31,170 bases of DNA. Source: Mageeibacillus sp. UBA6980 (GTDB lineage: Bacteria; Bacillota; Clostridia; Saccharofermentanales; Saccharofermentanaceae). The notes beneath the pieces were generated by a model. That model saw only the letters and a list, made by a program, of their open reading frames with translations, had not been told where the DNA came from and searched no databases. The stretch's first letter is position 1. The number at the start of each line of letters is the position of its first letter. The position numbers and the translations under genes are program-made. The DNA is taken from contig DJYK01000036.1 in the NCBI GenBank assembly GCA_002450095.1, forward strand, positions 1 to 31,170, given 5' to 3'. Positions 24,130 through 31,170 of this stretch are shown here, piece by piece.

Positions 24130-26064
24130 ATGTCAGAGAAGACACCGTTTTACATCACTACGCCCATTTATTATCCTTCGGGCAATCCGCACATCGGTCA
24201 TTGTTATTCCACTATCGCATGCGATACGGTAGCAAGAATGAAGCGAATGCAGGGCTATGATGTAATGTTCCTGACGGGAACCGACGAGCACGGACAGAAG
24301 ATCGAGAAGAAGGCTTCTGAATTAGGTACGACTCCTAAAGCTTATGTCGATGATATAGTAGCAAACTTTAAGAAGTTGTGGTCAACGCTCGGAATTACTT
24401 ATGACAGATTCGTGCGTACCACGGACGATTATCATATTAAGACTGTTCAGAATATCTTCGAGAAGCTCTATAAGGACGGTTGGATCTATAAGAGCGAGTA
24501 TAAGGGTAAGTACTGCACGCCCTGCGAATCTTTCTGGACAGAGAGCCAGCTTGTTGACGGCAAGTGCCCCGACTGCGGACGTGAGGTTACAGATGCTTCC
24601 GAAGAAGCTTATTTCTTCAAGCTCTCACATTTTGCACCCAAGCTTAAGGAACTTCTTCTTGATGAGGAGAGGAACTTCCTTAATCCCAAGTCACGCGTAA
24701 ATGAGATGATCCACAACTTCATAGATCCCGGTCTTCAGGATCTGTGTGTATCCAGGACGAGTTTTAAATGGGGCATTCCGGTCACATTTGACGACAAGCA
24801 TATCGTATATGTCTGGATCGATGCTCTGACGAACTATATCTCTGCATTGGGATTTATGAACGATACTTATAATGATTACGAGAAGTTCTGGCCTGCCGAT
24901 ATGCATGTAATGGCTAAGGAGATCGTCAGATTCCACTCTCTTATCTGGCCTTCGATCCTTATGGCTTTGGGCGAGCCTTTACCCAAGAAGGTCTACGGTC
25001 ACGGCTGGATCACATTCGGCGACGGCGGCAAGATGAGTAAGTCCAAGGGTAATGTTATCGATCCGTTTGTCCTGTGTGACAGATACGGCGTTGATTCCTT
25101 GAGATATCATCTTCTTCGCGAGATGGTATTCGGATCTGATTGTCCGTATTCGAACGAGCAGATGTTCACAAGATACAACAGCGACCTTGCCAATGATCTC
25201 GGCAATCTCGTATCAAGGACAGTCGCGATGATCGAGAAGTATTTCGGCGGTACGCTTCCCGAGGATAAGGACTTTAACGAGACCGATGAAGAGCTTCTTT
25301 CAATGACTGATGAGCTTCCTTCGTTTGTCGACGATGCATTTACGACTTTGAGATTCTCGGAAGGACTCGAGAAGATCTTCCGTACTATCGCGAGAGCGAA
25401 TAAATACATTGACGAGAATGAGCCTTGGATACTTGCAAAAGATGAGGCGAAGAAGGGAAGACTTGCCGCAGTTCTTTACAATCTTCTTGACACGGTAAGG
25501 CGCTGTGCGATCCTTCTTTCACCCGTCATGCCTCACATCTGTCCCGAGATCTTCGAACAGATCGGAGCAGACGAGAGCGTTACCACATGGGAAGCCGCAG
25601 GCAAGCGACATGCTCTGTCTGCTACTGTTACGGTTAAGAAGGGAAGAGTTCTGTTTCCTCGTATAGATATCGAGAAGGAACTTGATGAACTCGAGGCGAT
25701 GAATAAGCCTTCCAGAGAGCTTCCCGAGGAGCCTTTGAAAGACATTACCGACTTTGATAACTTTGCCGCATTGGATCTTCGTGCCGTAAAAGTCCTCTCC
25801 TGCGAGAAGGTTCCGAAGTCGGACAAGCTTTTGAAGTTTATCGTTGATGACGGATTCGGGGAGAGACAGGTCCTTTCCGGCATCGCCAAGTATTATGAAC
25901 CTGAACAGCTCGTAGGAAAGACTCTCGCGATGATTGTTAATCTCGCACCGCGTAAGATGATGGGCCTCACGAGCAACGGTATGATAATGTCGGTCCGTGA
26001 CGGCGATAAGTTCAGAGTAGTCGAATTCGGTGATGACATTAAAGCAGGGGCGGATATTTCCTGA
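24130..26064 (+). CDS. metG: Methionyl-tRNA synthetase
   Basis: A 644-residue class I synthetase. HIGH is at 21-24 and KMSKS at 301-305. Zinc-knuckle cysteines occur in CTPCESFW and CPDC, so one knuckle is of the B. subtilis type. After the anticodon-binding helical domain, residues ~540-644 form the C-terminal OB-fold tRNA-binding domain (DNFAALDLRAVKV, RQVLSGIAKYY, MMGLTSNGMI). AGGAGGG precedes the ATG. It overlaps tatD by one base, the same order as metS-yabD in B. subtilis. Confidence 0.97.
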   Translation: MSEKTPFYITTPIYYPSGNPHIGHCYSTIACDTVARMKRMQGYDVMFLTGTDEHGQKIEKKASELGTTPKAYVDDIVANFKKLWSTLGITYDRFVRTTDDYHIKTVQNIFEKLYKDGWIYKSEYKGKYCTPCESFWTESQLVDGKCPDCGREVTDASEEAYFFKLSHFAPKLKELLLDEERNFLNPKSRVNEMIHNFIDPGLQDLCVSRTSFKWGIPVTFDDKHIVYVWIDALTNYISALGFMNDTYNDYEKFWPADMHVMAKEIVRFHSLIWPSILMALGEPLPKKVYGHGWITFGDGGKMSKSKGNVIDPFVLCDRYGVDSLRYHLLREMVFGSDCPYSNEQMFTRYNSDLANDLGNLVSRTVAMIEKYFGGTLPEDKDFNETDEELLSMTDELPSFVDDAFTTLRFSEGLEKIFRTIARANKYIDENEPWILAKDEAKKGRLAAVLYNLLDTVRRCAILLSPVMPHICPEIFEQIGADESVTTWEAAGKRHALSATVTVKKGRVLFPRIDIEKELDELEAMNKPSRELPEEPLKDITDFDNFAALDLRAVKVLSCEKVPKSDKLLKFIVDDGFGERQVLSGIAKYYEPEQLVGKTLAMIVNLAPRKMMGLTSNGMIMSVRDGDKFRVVEFGDDIKAGADIS

Positions 26065-26915
26065 TGTCTCATAAACACCGTGAGATCGTTTATCCTAAAG
26101 GTTTTCAAGGTGTCTTTGATACACATGCCCATCTTTATGATGCTAAATTAACTGATGATGCAAAAGCTGTCCTTCACAGGGCAGCTTTGTGCGGTGTGAG
26201 CGCGATACTGATCCCGTCAGACAACGTAACTACAAGTGTACAGGCGACGGAATATGTTACGAAGTGGGACGGATACGAGGGTATTGATCTGTATTGTTCG
26301 GTCGGGGTTCATCCTCACGAAGCATCAACCTATGAGAAGTATGATGCAGGTCAGTTTATTATCGATATGGTCTCGCATCGTGACGAATATAAGATAAAGG
26401 CGATAGGGGAGATCGGCCTCGATTATTATTATGATCATTCCCCCCGTGATGTTCAGCGTGAAGTGTTCAGGAAACAAATAGATCTTTGTTACGATCTTGA
26501 TATTCCTTTTATCCTTCATGAAAGAGATGCCTCTTCGGATTGCCTTCAGATACTTAAAGAGTATAAGGATAAAGGAAGGCTTCTTAAGACTCCCGGCGTA
26601 TGCCACTGCTGTTCCTGTTCTGCGGAAGTTGCAGCAGAACTTATCAAGATGGGTTTCTTTATCGGATTTGACGGGCCTTTAACATTCAAGAATAATAAGA
26701 AGACACCGAGGACTTTGGAGGTCTGTCCTCTTGACAGGATCGTTGTTGAGACGGACTGTCCTTATCTTACGCCCGAACCGAACAGAGGTGCGCTTAATGA
26801 GCCCGCTTTCGTTCCGTTCGTTGTCGAGAAGGTAGCAGATATCAAAGGTATTACGATCGAAGAAGCCGTGCGTATCACGCATGACAACGGAAACAGACTA
26901 TATCGGATCAGTTGA
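26064..26915 (+). CDS. tatD: TatD-family metal-dependent hydrolase/DNase
   Basis: A 283-residue TIM-barrel protein. Metal ligands: His21 and His23 (DTHAHLYD), Glu in IGEIGLDYYYD, His in FILHERDA, the CHCCSCSAE segment where the family has a metal-binding His, and Asp in VVETDCPYLTP. TatD proteins are 3'-5' exonucleases, or D-aminoacyl-tRNA deacylase-like in some proposals. The N-terminal ~15 residues (SHKHREIVYP) are a short extension. The 1-base overlap with metG suggests co-transcription. Confidence 0.93.
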   Translation: MSHKHREIVYPKGFQGVFDTHAHLYDAKLTDDAKAVLHRAALCGVSAILIPSDNVTTSVQATEYVTKWDGYEGIDLYCSVGVHPHEASTYEKYDAGQFIIDMVSHRDEYKIKAIGEIGLDYYYDHSPRDVQREVFRKQIDLCYDLDIPFILHERDASSDCLQILKEYKDKGRLLKTPGVCHCCSCSAEVAAELIKMGFFIGFDGPLTFKNNKKTPRTLEVCPLDRIVVETDCPYLTPEPNRGALNEPAFVPFVVEKVADIKGITIEEAVRITHDNGNRLYRIS

Positions 26916-26925
26916 GGGAAACAGT

Positions 26926-27393
26926 ATGCAGAAGAAAGAAAAGATACTTGTTGCAGTCACGGTAGTAATGGTGATCATACTCGGGGTATGTTTGTTCTAT
27001 GACAGGACTTCCGCTCTTATGGCGAGGACGCTTTCATATGATCTTCCCGAGGGAGCCAAGGTGGTTGATATAGATAAGCACGGGTTTCTCTTCTACAGAA
27101 TAGGTTATGAAGCGAAGGTTGAGATCAATCCCGAGTATCCGGAAGATATGCTCGAGAGATTTATCGATTCATACGGTGAATCCGGAAGGATGCTGTCGGG
27201 AAGCGAGTTTGCCACTCTGGCTTCATATATGTTTGATAATTACTACTCTTATGTTGATATTAAGCCCTCTCCCGCGCCGGGGTCGAGCGTATGGATGCAG
27301 GAGGCTGATATTCCGGGAGGTCATCACGTGCTCCACTTTATGGACATAGAAGAAGGCGACCACTCATATCTCTACATCTATTATGTACGCTGA
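26926..27393 (+). CDS. Small membrane-anchored protein of unknown function
   Basis: A 155-residue protein: KKEK start, one membrane segment at ~7-24, then an extracytoplasmic domain of about 130 residues with alternating charged and hydrophobic patches, fit for a small beta/alpha fold. It has no cysteines suggesting a lipobox and no motif I recognise. The start at 26926 follows GAGGG by about 9 bases; the longer reading from 26881 would overlap tatD by 35 bases and spoil the membrane start. It follows tatD by 10 bases and ends 12 bases before the GT-C gene, so it may belong to either group. Confidence 0.75.
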   Translation: MQKKEKILVAVTVVMVIILGVCLFYDRTSALMARTLSYDLPEGAKVVDIDKHGFLFYRIGYEAKVEINPEYPEDMLERFIDSYGESGRMLSGSEFATLASYMFDNYYSYVDIKPSPAPGSSVWMQEADIPGGHHVLHFMDIEEGDHSYLYIYYVR

Positions 27394-27405
27394 TAATTAT
27401 TACTT

Positions 27406-29013
27406 ATGTCTGACGTGAAAGAGAGAAAAATAAGGATCATTATAACGGTTGTTTCCGTTCTTTTACTGTCCTTTTCCGTTATTCGTCTTCTGTTTCAGAT
27501 CATTAATATAACCGCGGTTTCCGTCGACAATAATATCAGTAATGAGATCCGGGATTATGTCAGCTTCAGACTGACCAGGTATATTCTCGACGGTGTCAAT
27601 CCGTATCAGGTTGATTTTCTGAACGTCCCTAAGGTGCCTTTTGTGTTCTCGTATCCGGGGCTTAACGCTCTGATCGTTGCTGTCGTCTGTCGTGTTACCG
27701 GGATGAGCATTATCGCGGGAAACTACACCGTAAACATCATAACGGTTCTTCTGACGACTGTTGTCCTGTGCCTATTGACCAAAGACGTAATAAAGGGCTC
27801 CAAGGTGACGGGATTCATCTCGATAGCGGTAAACACAGCAACATTTTTCTCTTTATTCGGCGTCCCTTTCTTTAACCAGCATACTGATTCTCTCGGGATA
27901 CTGTTCTTCTCGTTTATAATGCTGTGTGTCTATAAGAATCCTAAAAAGACGCTTATACCGTCGCTTCTTACTGTTTTTCTTATATTTACAAAGCAGATCA
28001 TGGTGGTTATGGCGCTGCCTTTGTTTGTCTATTATCTTATCCTCGACAGAAAAAGCGGGTTAAGATACTTTCTTCAATGTGCGGTGACGGGGATACTGAC
28101 CGTTGTCGTCGTTCAGCTTCTGTTTCCGTTATTTTGGACTCAGACGATATATACGATATTTGCGATCAATGACGACTACGGTGATTACATATGGTCAGTT
28201 ATCAATATCTTATCTTTCTACGGACGTTATGTAATGTATCTTCTTGCTTCTGTCTTAAGTGTCTGTTGTCTTTTATATATCAGGAAAAAGGAAGATCCGG
28301 GATCCTCTGTATTTAAGAGGATCAAAGCGTTCATCAAAAAAGCCGACTATGAATTGTATCTTGTTTTAAATCTCATATTCGGCACATTGTTTCTCATCTA
28401 TTTTGCCAAGTGCGGGATAGACGGTTTTAAATACTGTCAGGACATGCTCGCTCCGTCTTTGTTCGTGCTCTCGGTGTTTCTATGGAACGGAAGACTGGGA
28501 TCTTCCGTTAAAGACAATGAGCTTACCCGTGCACTTATCGCGTCCATGCTCTGCCTTATGTCTTTTGTGACTCTTTTCTTCTTCGATGATGATATTTATC
28601 ACAAAGAGGATGTTGAGAATTATACGAGGCTCGAGACGCTTATCGGTGAATACGCTGATCAGGATATCTTTCTGGGAACAAACGCGACAGGATACCTTCT
28701 TAATGAGGATATCTGGGATGGCGACAATATCTGGTTTGACGACGGCCAGATAGGGTTTATAAACGGGGATATGATAAGCAATAAGCTGTTCGATGCCGTC
28801 TTCTATGGCGAAGAGGTTTGGAACGCGGGCAATTCCTATGCCTTCGAAGTGAATACGAAAGTAAGAAACGGAGAATTCGCGCTTATAATCACGAGTTTTG
28901 ATGAAATCATAGATGATCAGATTCTCGAACAGAATTATTACATATACGATGTGATTGGATTGAAGACAGATCAGCATGATATAGTTGATGTAACGATCTG
29001 GCTTCGAAGATGA
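27406..29013 (+). CDS. GT-C-type membrane glycosyltransferase-like protein
   Basis: A 535-residue protein with about 10-11 membrane segments between residues ~8 and 370, then a ~150-residue soluble C-terminal part. The first outer loop has DGVNPYQVDF and PFVFSYPG, which resembles the DxNPY...YPP region of GT-C enzymes (Dol-P-Man/Araf-P-dependent, GT39/GT87-like) using polyprenyl-phosphate sugars. The acidic residue positions of the metal site cannot be proven. No ribosome site stands out before the ATG. The two following genes encode a likely lipid-carrier loading enzyme and a sugar mutase-like flavoprotein, which supports a role in cell-envelope glycan or glycoprotein synthesis. The sugar and acceptor are unknown. 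Confidence 0.72.
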   Translation: MSDVKERKIRIIITVVSVLLLSFSVIRLLFQIINITAVSVDNNISNEIRDYVSFRLTRYILDGVNPYQVDFLNVPKVPFVFSYPGLNALIVAVVCRVTGMSIIAGNYTVNIITVLLTTVVLCLLTKDVIKGSKVTGFISIAVNTATFFSLFGVPFFNQHTDSLGILFFSFIMLCVYKNPKKTLIPSLLTVFLIFTKQIMVVMALPLFVYYLILDRKSGLRYFLQCAVTGILTVVVVQLLFPLFWTQTIYTIFAINDDYGDYIWSVINILSFYGRYVMYLLASVLSVCCLLYIRKKEDPGSSVFKRIKAFIKKADYELYLVLNLIFGTLFLIYFAKCGIDGFKYCQDMLAPSLFVLSVFLWNGRLGSSVKDNELTRALIASMLCLMSFVTLFFFDDDIYHKEDVENYTRLETLIGEYADQDIFLGTNATGYLLNEDIWDGDNIWFDDGQIGFINGDMISNKLFDAVFYGEEVWNAGNSYAFEVNTKVRNGEFALIITSFDEIIDDQILEQNYYIYDVIGLKTDQHDIVDVTIWLRR

Positions 29014-29030
29014 AGGTGAAGGGACGGGCT

Positions 29031-30251
29031 ATGCATAGATTTCTGATATTAGGAGCAGGTCCTTCCGGCCTGACTGTTGCCAACACTTTGCTGGATAGAG
29101 GTGTCGATGACTTCATTGTCCTGGAAAAGGAGGATGAAGCCGGAGGTTTGTGCAGGTCTGAAAAAGTAGACGGATCGCCTCTTGATACAGGCGGAGGACA
29201 CTTTCTTGATGTAAGAAGACCGTCGGTCAATGAATTTCTCTTTAGATTTCTTCCTGAATCCGAATGGGATATCTATGAACGCGACAGCCGCATCCGCGTG
29301 AACGGGCAGACGGTAAGCCATCCTTTGGAGGCCAATATATGGCAGATGGATATCGATACGCAGATCGAGTATCTCATGTCGATATCAAAGGCAGGGTGTG
29401 TCACCGGGAAGCCGATGCCTTCGTCATTTGTCGAATGGATTAGGTGGAAACTCGGAGACAAGATATCCGATGATTATATGATCCCTTATAACACCAAGAT
29501 GTTTGGAGATGAGTTAAACGAGCTGGGTACCTATTGGCTCAACAAACTCCCTGATGTGAGTTTTGAAGATACATTGAGATCCTGCCTTGAGCACAGAGCC
29601 TATGCCAAGCAGCCGGGACATGCGAGATTCTATTATCCGAAGAAATACGGGTACGGTGAATTGTGGAAAAGGATGGCTGCAAGATTAGAAGACAGGATCA
29701 TATATAATGCATCGGCATCCGTTATCGATTTTGACGATCACCTTGTAGAAACGGTTGACGGGCGTATATTTGAAGGACAGACTATTATAACAACGGTTCC
29801 CTGGCCCGGATTTAAAGTATTAAGGGGTATGCCGTCTTCTGTCTTCGAGCGTATCAAAGATCTGAAGTATACCGGCGTGGTTATCTCGTATTGCGGTGAT
29901 ACGCTTGATTCAAAAGCTCATTGGATATACGAGCCCTCGCCCGATAAGGATTATCACAGATTGCTTCTAAGACATAATTTCTGCCCCGGATCCAAAGGAT
30001 ACTGGAAGGAGACCCGTATCGGGAGGTTCCGTGACGAAGAAGGAATGATATCATTTACCAATGAATACGCATATCCTCTCAATACAAGGAATAAACCCGA
30101 GATCATGGACGAGTTGATCAAGTGGTCCGAATCCCGAGGGGTATACGCAGTCGGCCGTTGGGGAGAGCATGAGCATTATAACTCGGACGCGGTCGTTGAA
30201 AGGTCGATACAGCTTGCTGAAAGATTGATCGGATTTACGGAGAAGATATGA
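29031..30251 (+). CDS. FAD-dependent oxidoreductase, UDP-galactopyranose mutase-like
   Basis: A 406-residue flavoprotein. The Rossmann dinucleotide motif ILGAGPSGLTVA is at the start, VLEKEDEAGGLCRS follows, and TGGGHFLDV lies in the FAD region. The middle (MIPYNTKMFG, RFYYPKKYGYGELW) resembles UDP-galactopyranose mutases and relatives that rearrange nucleotide sugars, as does the NAD_binding_8 N-terminus. General amine-oxidase/desaturase-like flavoproteins are the alternative. Start 29031 has AAGGGA 8-12 bases upstream and begins right at the Rossmann strand; the ATG at 29010 is possible but lacks a ribosome site. It lies 17 bases after the GT-C gene and overlaps the GT2 gene by 4 bases (ATGA). 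Confidence 0.7.
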   Translation: MHRFLILGAGPSGLTVANTLLDRGVDDFIVLEKEDEAGGLCRSEKVDGSPLDTGGGHFLDVRRPSVNEFLFRFLPESEWDIYERDSRIRVNGQTVSHPLEANIWQMDIDTQIEYLMSISKAGCVTGKPMPSSFVEWIRWKLGDKISDDYMIPYNTKMFGDELNELGTYWLNKLPDVSFEDTLRSCLEHRAYAKQPGHARFYYPKKYGYGELWKRMAARLEDRIIYNASASVIDFDDHLVETVDGRIFEGQTIITTVPWPGFKVLRGMPSSVFERIKDLKYTGVVISYCGDTLDSKAHWIYEPSPDKDYHRLLLRHNFCPGSKGYWKETRIGRFRDEEGMISFTNEYAYPLNTRNKPEIMDELIKWSESRGVYAVGRWGEHEHYNSDAVVERSIQLAERLIGFTEKI

Positions 30252-30976
30252 ATAAGACGATAATAGTCATGCCTGTTGCCAATGAAGAAGAGACGATGGG
30301 ACAGATAATAGACGAGATCCTGGCCTTGCCGTATGAGGATCTGTATCTCTATCCCGTCATAGACTCTTATTCCAAGGACAGGACAGAGCAGATAATACGT
30401 TCCTACGAGGGGACAGGCCGCGTTAAATGTATTTTCTATAAAGAATCAAGGGGAGTCATCAGCTGTTACTTTGAAGGCTACAGACAGGCTTTAAAGGACG
30501 GTGCCGACAGAGTGATCGAGATGGATGGCGGCGGAAGTCATAAGCCATCGGAGATCCATGAGTTCATCGAGAAACTTGATGAAGGATATGATTGTGTATG
30601 GGGATCCAGATTTACAGAAGGCGGCGGAATGAAGAACGACCCTCTGTACAGGAAGATCTTAAGCGGAGGAGGAACGATCCTTTCCAACCTTGTGTTAGGC
30701 ACAAGGTTAAAGGATATGACAAGCGGTTTTGAAGCGTTCAGAAGGGAGATCCTCGAGCAGTTTGACTTTGATAAGTTCCTGTCAACGGGACATATGTATC
30801 AGACTGAGATGCGGTTTTACTGCAGGGGATTTAATACCGTGGAAGTTCCTATCAACTATACTGCCGGAAAGTCTTCGCTGAAGCTTCGGTCGGTCACGGA
30901 AGCTCTGTCTATACTGTTCAAGCTTAAAAAGAACGAAAAAGAAGTATGGAAAGCTGACCAAAAGAAAAAAGTTTGA
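30248..30976 (+). CDS. GT2 glycosyltransferase, Dpm1-like
   Basis: A 242-residue glycosyltransferase of family 2. PVANEEETMGQII at the start is the nucleotide-sugar strand-loop; VIDSYSKDRTEQII follows. The usual DAD of polyprenol-phosphate mannose synthases reads EMDGGGSHKP, so the second Asp is replaced by Gly95 (Asp93 remains). WGSRFTEGGG and the C-terminal YRKILSGGGTILSNLVLG...DMTSGFEAFRR blocks fit Dpm1-like enzymes that make polyprenyl-phosphate sugars. No C-terminal membrane segment, so it probably works at the inner face with the GT-C protein as user of its product. The last gene before the tRNA promoter. Confidence 0.82.
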   Translation: MNKTIIVMPVANEEETMGQIIDEILALPYEDLYLYPVIDSYSKDRTEQIIRSYEGTGRVKCIFYKESRGVISCYFEGYRQALKDGADRVIEMDGGGSHKPSEIHEFIEKLDEGYDCVWGSRFTEGGGMKNDPLYRKILSGGGTILSNLVLGTRLKDMTSGFEAFRREILEQFDFDKFLSTGHMYQTEMRFYCRGFNTVEVPINYTAGKSSLKLRSVTEALSILFKLKKNEKEVWKADQKKKV

Positions 30977-30994
30977 AAAAAGACAAAATTCAAG

Positions 30995-31023
30995 TTGACA
31001 ATATAGGTGTCTTTCGTTATACT
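30995..31023 (+). promoter_or_regulatory. Promoter of the second tRNA operon
   Basis: A perfect TTGACA (30995-31000), 17-base spacer and TATACT (31018-31023). The first tRNA begins 37 bases later. Confidence 0.82.
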
Positions 31024-31060
31024 TCTTTTGCGCTTCGAAGAGAGGCGAACCGGCAAACTA

Positions 31061-31136
31061 GGAAGCTTAGCTCAGCTGGGAGAGCATCTGCCTTACAAGC
31101 AGAGGGTCACAGGTTCGAGCCCTGTAGTTTCCACCA
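31061..31136 (+). tRNA. tRNA-Val (TAC)
   Basis: A 76-nt cloverleaf: acceptor GGAAGCT pairs with AGTTTCC (one G-T), D arm GCTC/GAGC, anticodon loop CTTACAA with TAC at 31094-31096, T arm CACAGGTTCGAGCCCTGT-like, encoded CCA. Confidence 0.95.
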
Positions 31137-31140
31137 GAAC

Positions 31141-31170
31141 GGCGCAGTAGTTCAGCTGGTTAGAATGCCA
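31141..31170 (+). tRNA. Partial tRNA, probably Asp, cut by the window end
   Basis: The 30 bases (GGCGCAGTAGTTCAGCTGGTTAGAATGCCA) are split by position: an acceptor strand at 31141-31147, then a D arm with GTTC and GAAT pairing. The start is 4 bases after the previous tRNA's CCA. The body and Val-Asp pairing suggest Asp, but the anticodon lies outside the window. Confidence 0.6.

Overview
The window looks like a chromosomal segment of a member of the Clostridia (Bacillota). The evidence is sigma-A type promoters (TTGACA/TATAAT-like), strong AGGAGG-type ribosome sites, moderate base composition, and gene order: tmk, holB, ricT, a yabB-type tRNA methyltransferase, rsmI, metG and tatD run in the same order as in the Bacillus subtilis tmk-yabD region. 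The genus cannot be determined from the sequence alone. Nearly every gene is on the + strand; only a class III nucleotide cyclase is on the - strand.

Region by region. 1-2490: a secreted transglutaminase-like protein with a good terminator. 2516-2809: a tRNA operon (CAT anticodon, then tRNA-Tyr) with promoter and terminator. 2819-7870: three unrelated genes, namely a cyclase whose 5' part appears truncated, an orphan solute-binding lipoprotein and a membrane-anchored alpha/beta hydrolase. This block is bracketed by a 63-64 bp direct repeat made of the 3' end of tRNA-Tyr plus its terminator, which is the layout of an integration into a tRNA gene, although no integrase is present. 8010-9566: an NhaC-family antiporter. 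9622-15821: a tightly packed run of deoR-type regulator, catalytically degenerate sialate-O-acetylesterase-like protein, araC-type regulator, folE, folP and a folB-folK fusion. 15878-18786: an Asn/Arg-rich disordered protein, tmk, holB and ricT, all overlapping. 18887-19958: a 56-residue 2[4Fe-4S] ferredoxin and gpmA. 19994-21600: trmN6 and rsmI. 21627-24086: a c-di-GMP EAL phosphodiesterase with a degenerate GGDEF domain. 24130-27393: metG, tatD and a small membrane protein. 27406-30976: a three-gene glycosylation cluster (GT-C membrane protein, FAD-dependent mutase-like oxidoreductase, Dpm1-like GT2). 31061-31170: tRNA-Val and the start of another tRNA behind a near-consensus promoter.

How the genes fit together. 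The fol genes would convert GTP to dihydropteroate. tmk and holB serve DNA synthesis. RicT, TrmN6, RsmI, MetG and the tRNAs serve RNA maturation and translation. The EAL protein and the cyclase are signalling enzymes. The last cluster resembles a polyprenol-phosphate-sugar route: a GT2 would load the lipid carrier and a GT-C would transfer the sugar outside the membrane.

The items most worth a second look are the tRNA-Tyr 3'-end duplication, the esterase pseudoenzyme sitting between two regulators and joined to a folate operon, two promoters that predict leaderless or nearly leaderless mRNAs (deoR-type gene and trmN6), and the Asn/Arg-rich protein coupled to tmk. I found no CRISPR array, transposase, integrase or recognised defence system.
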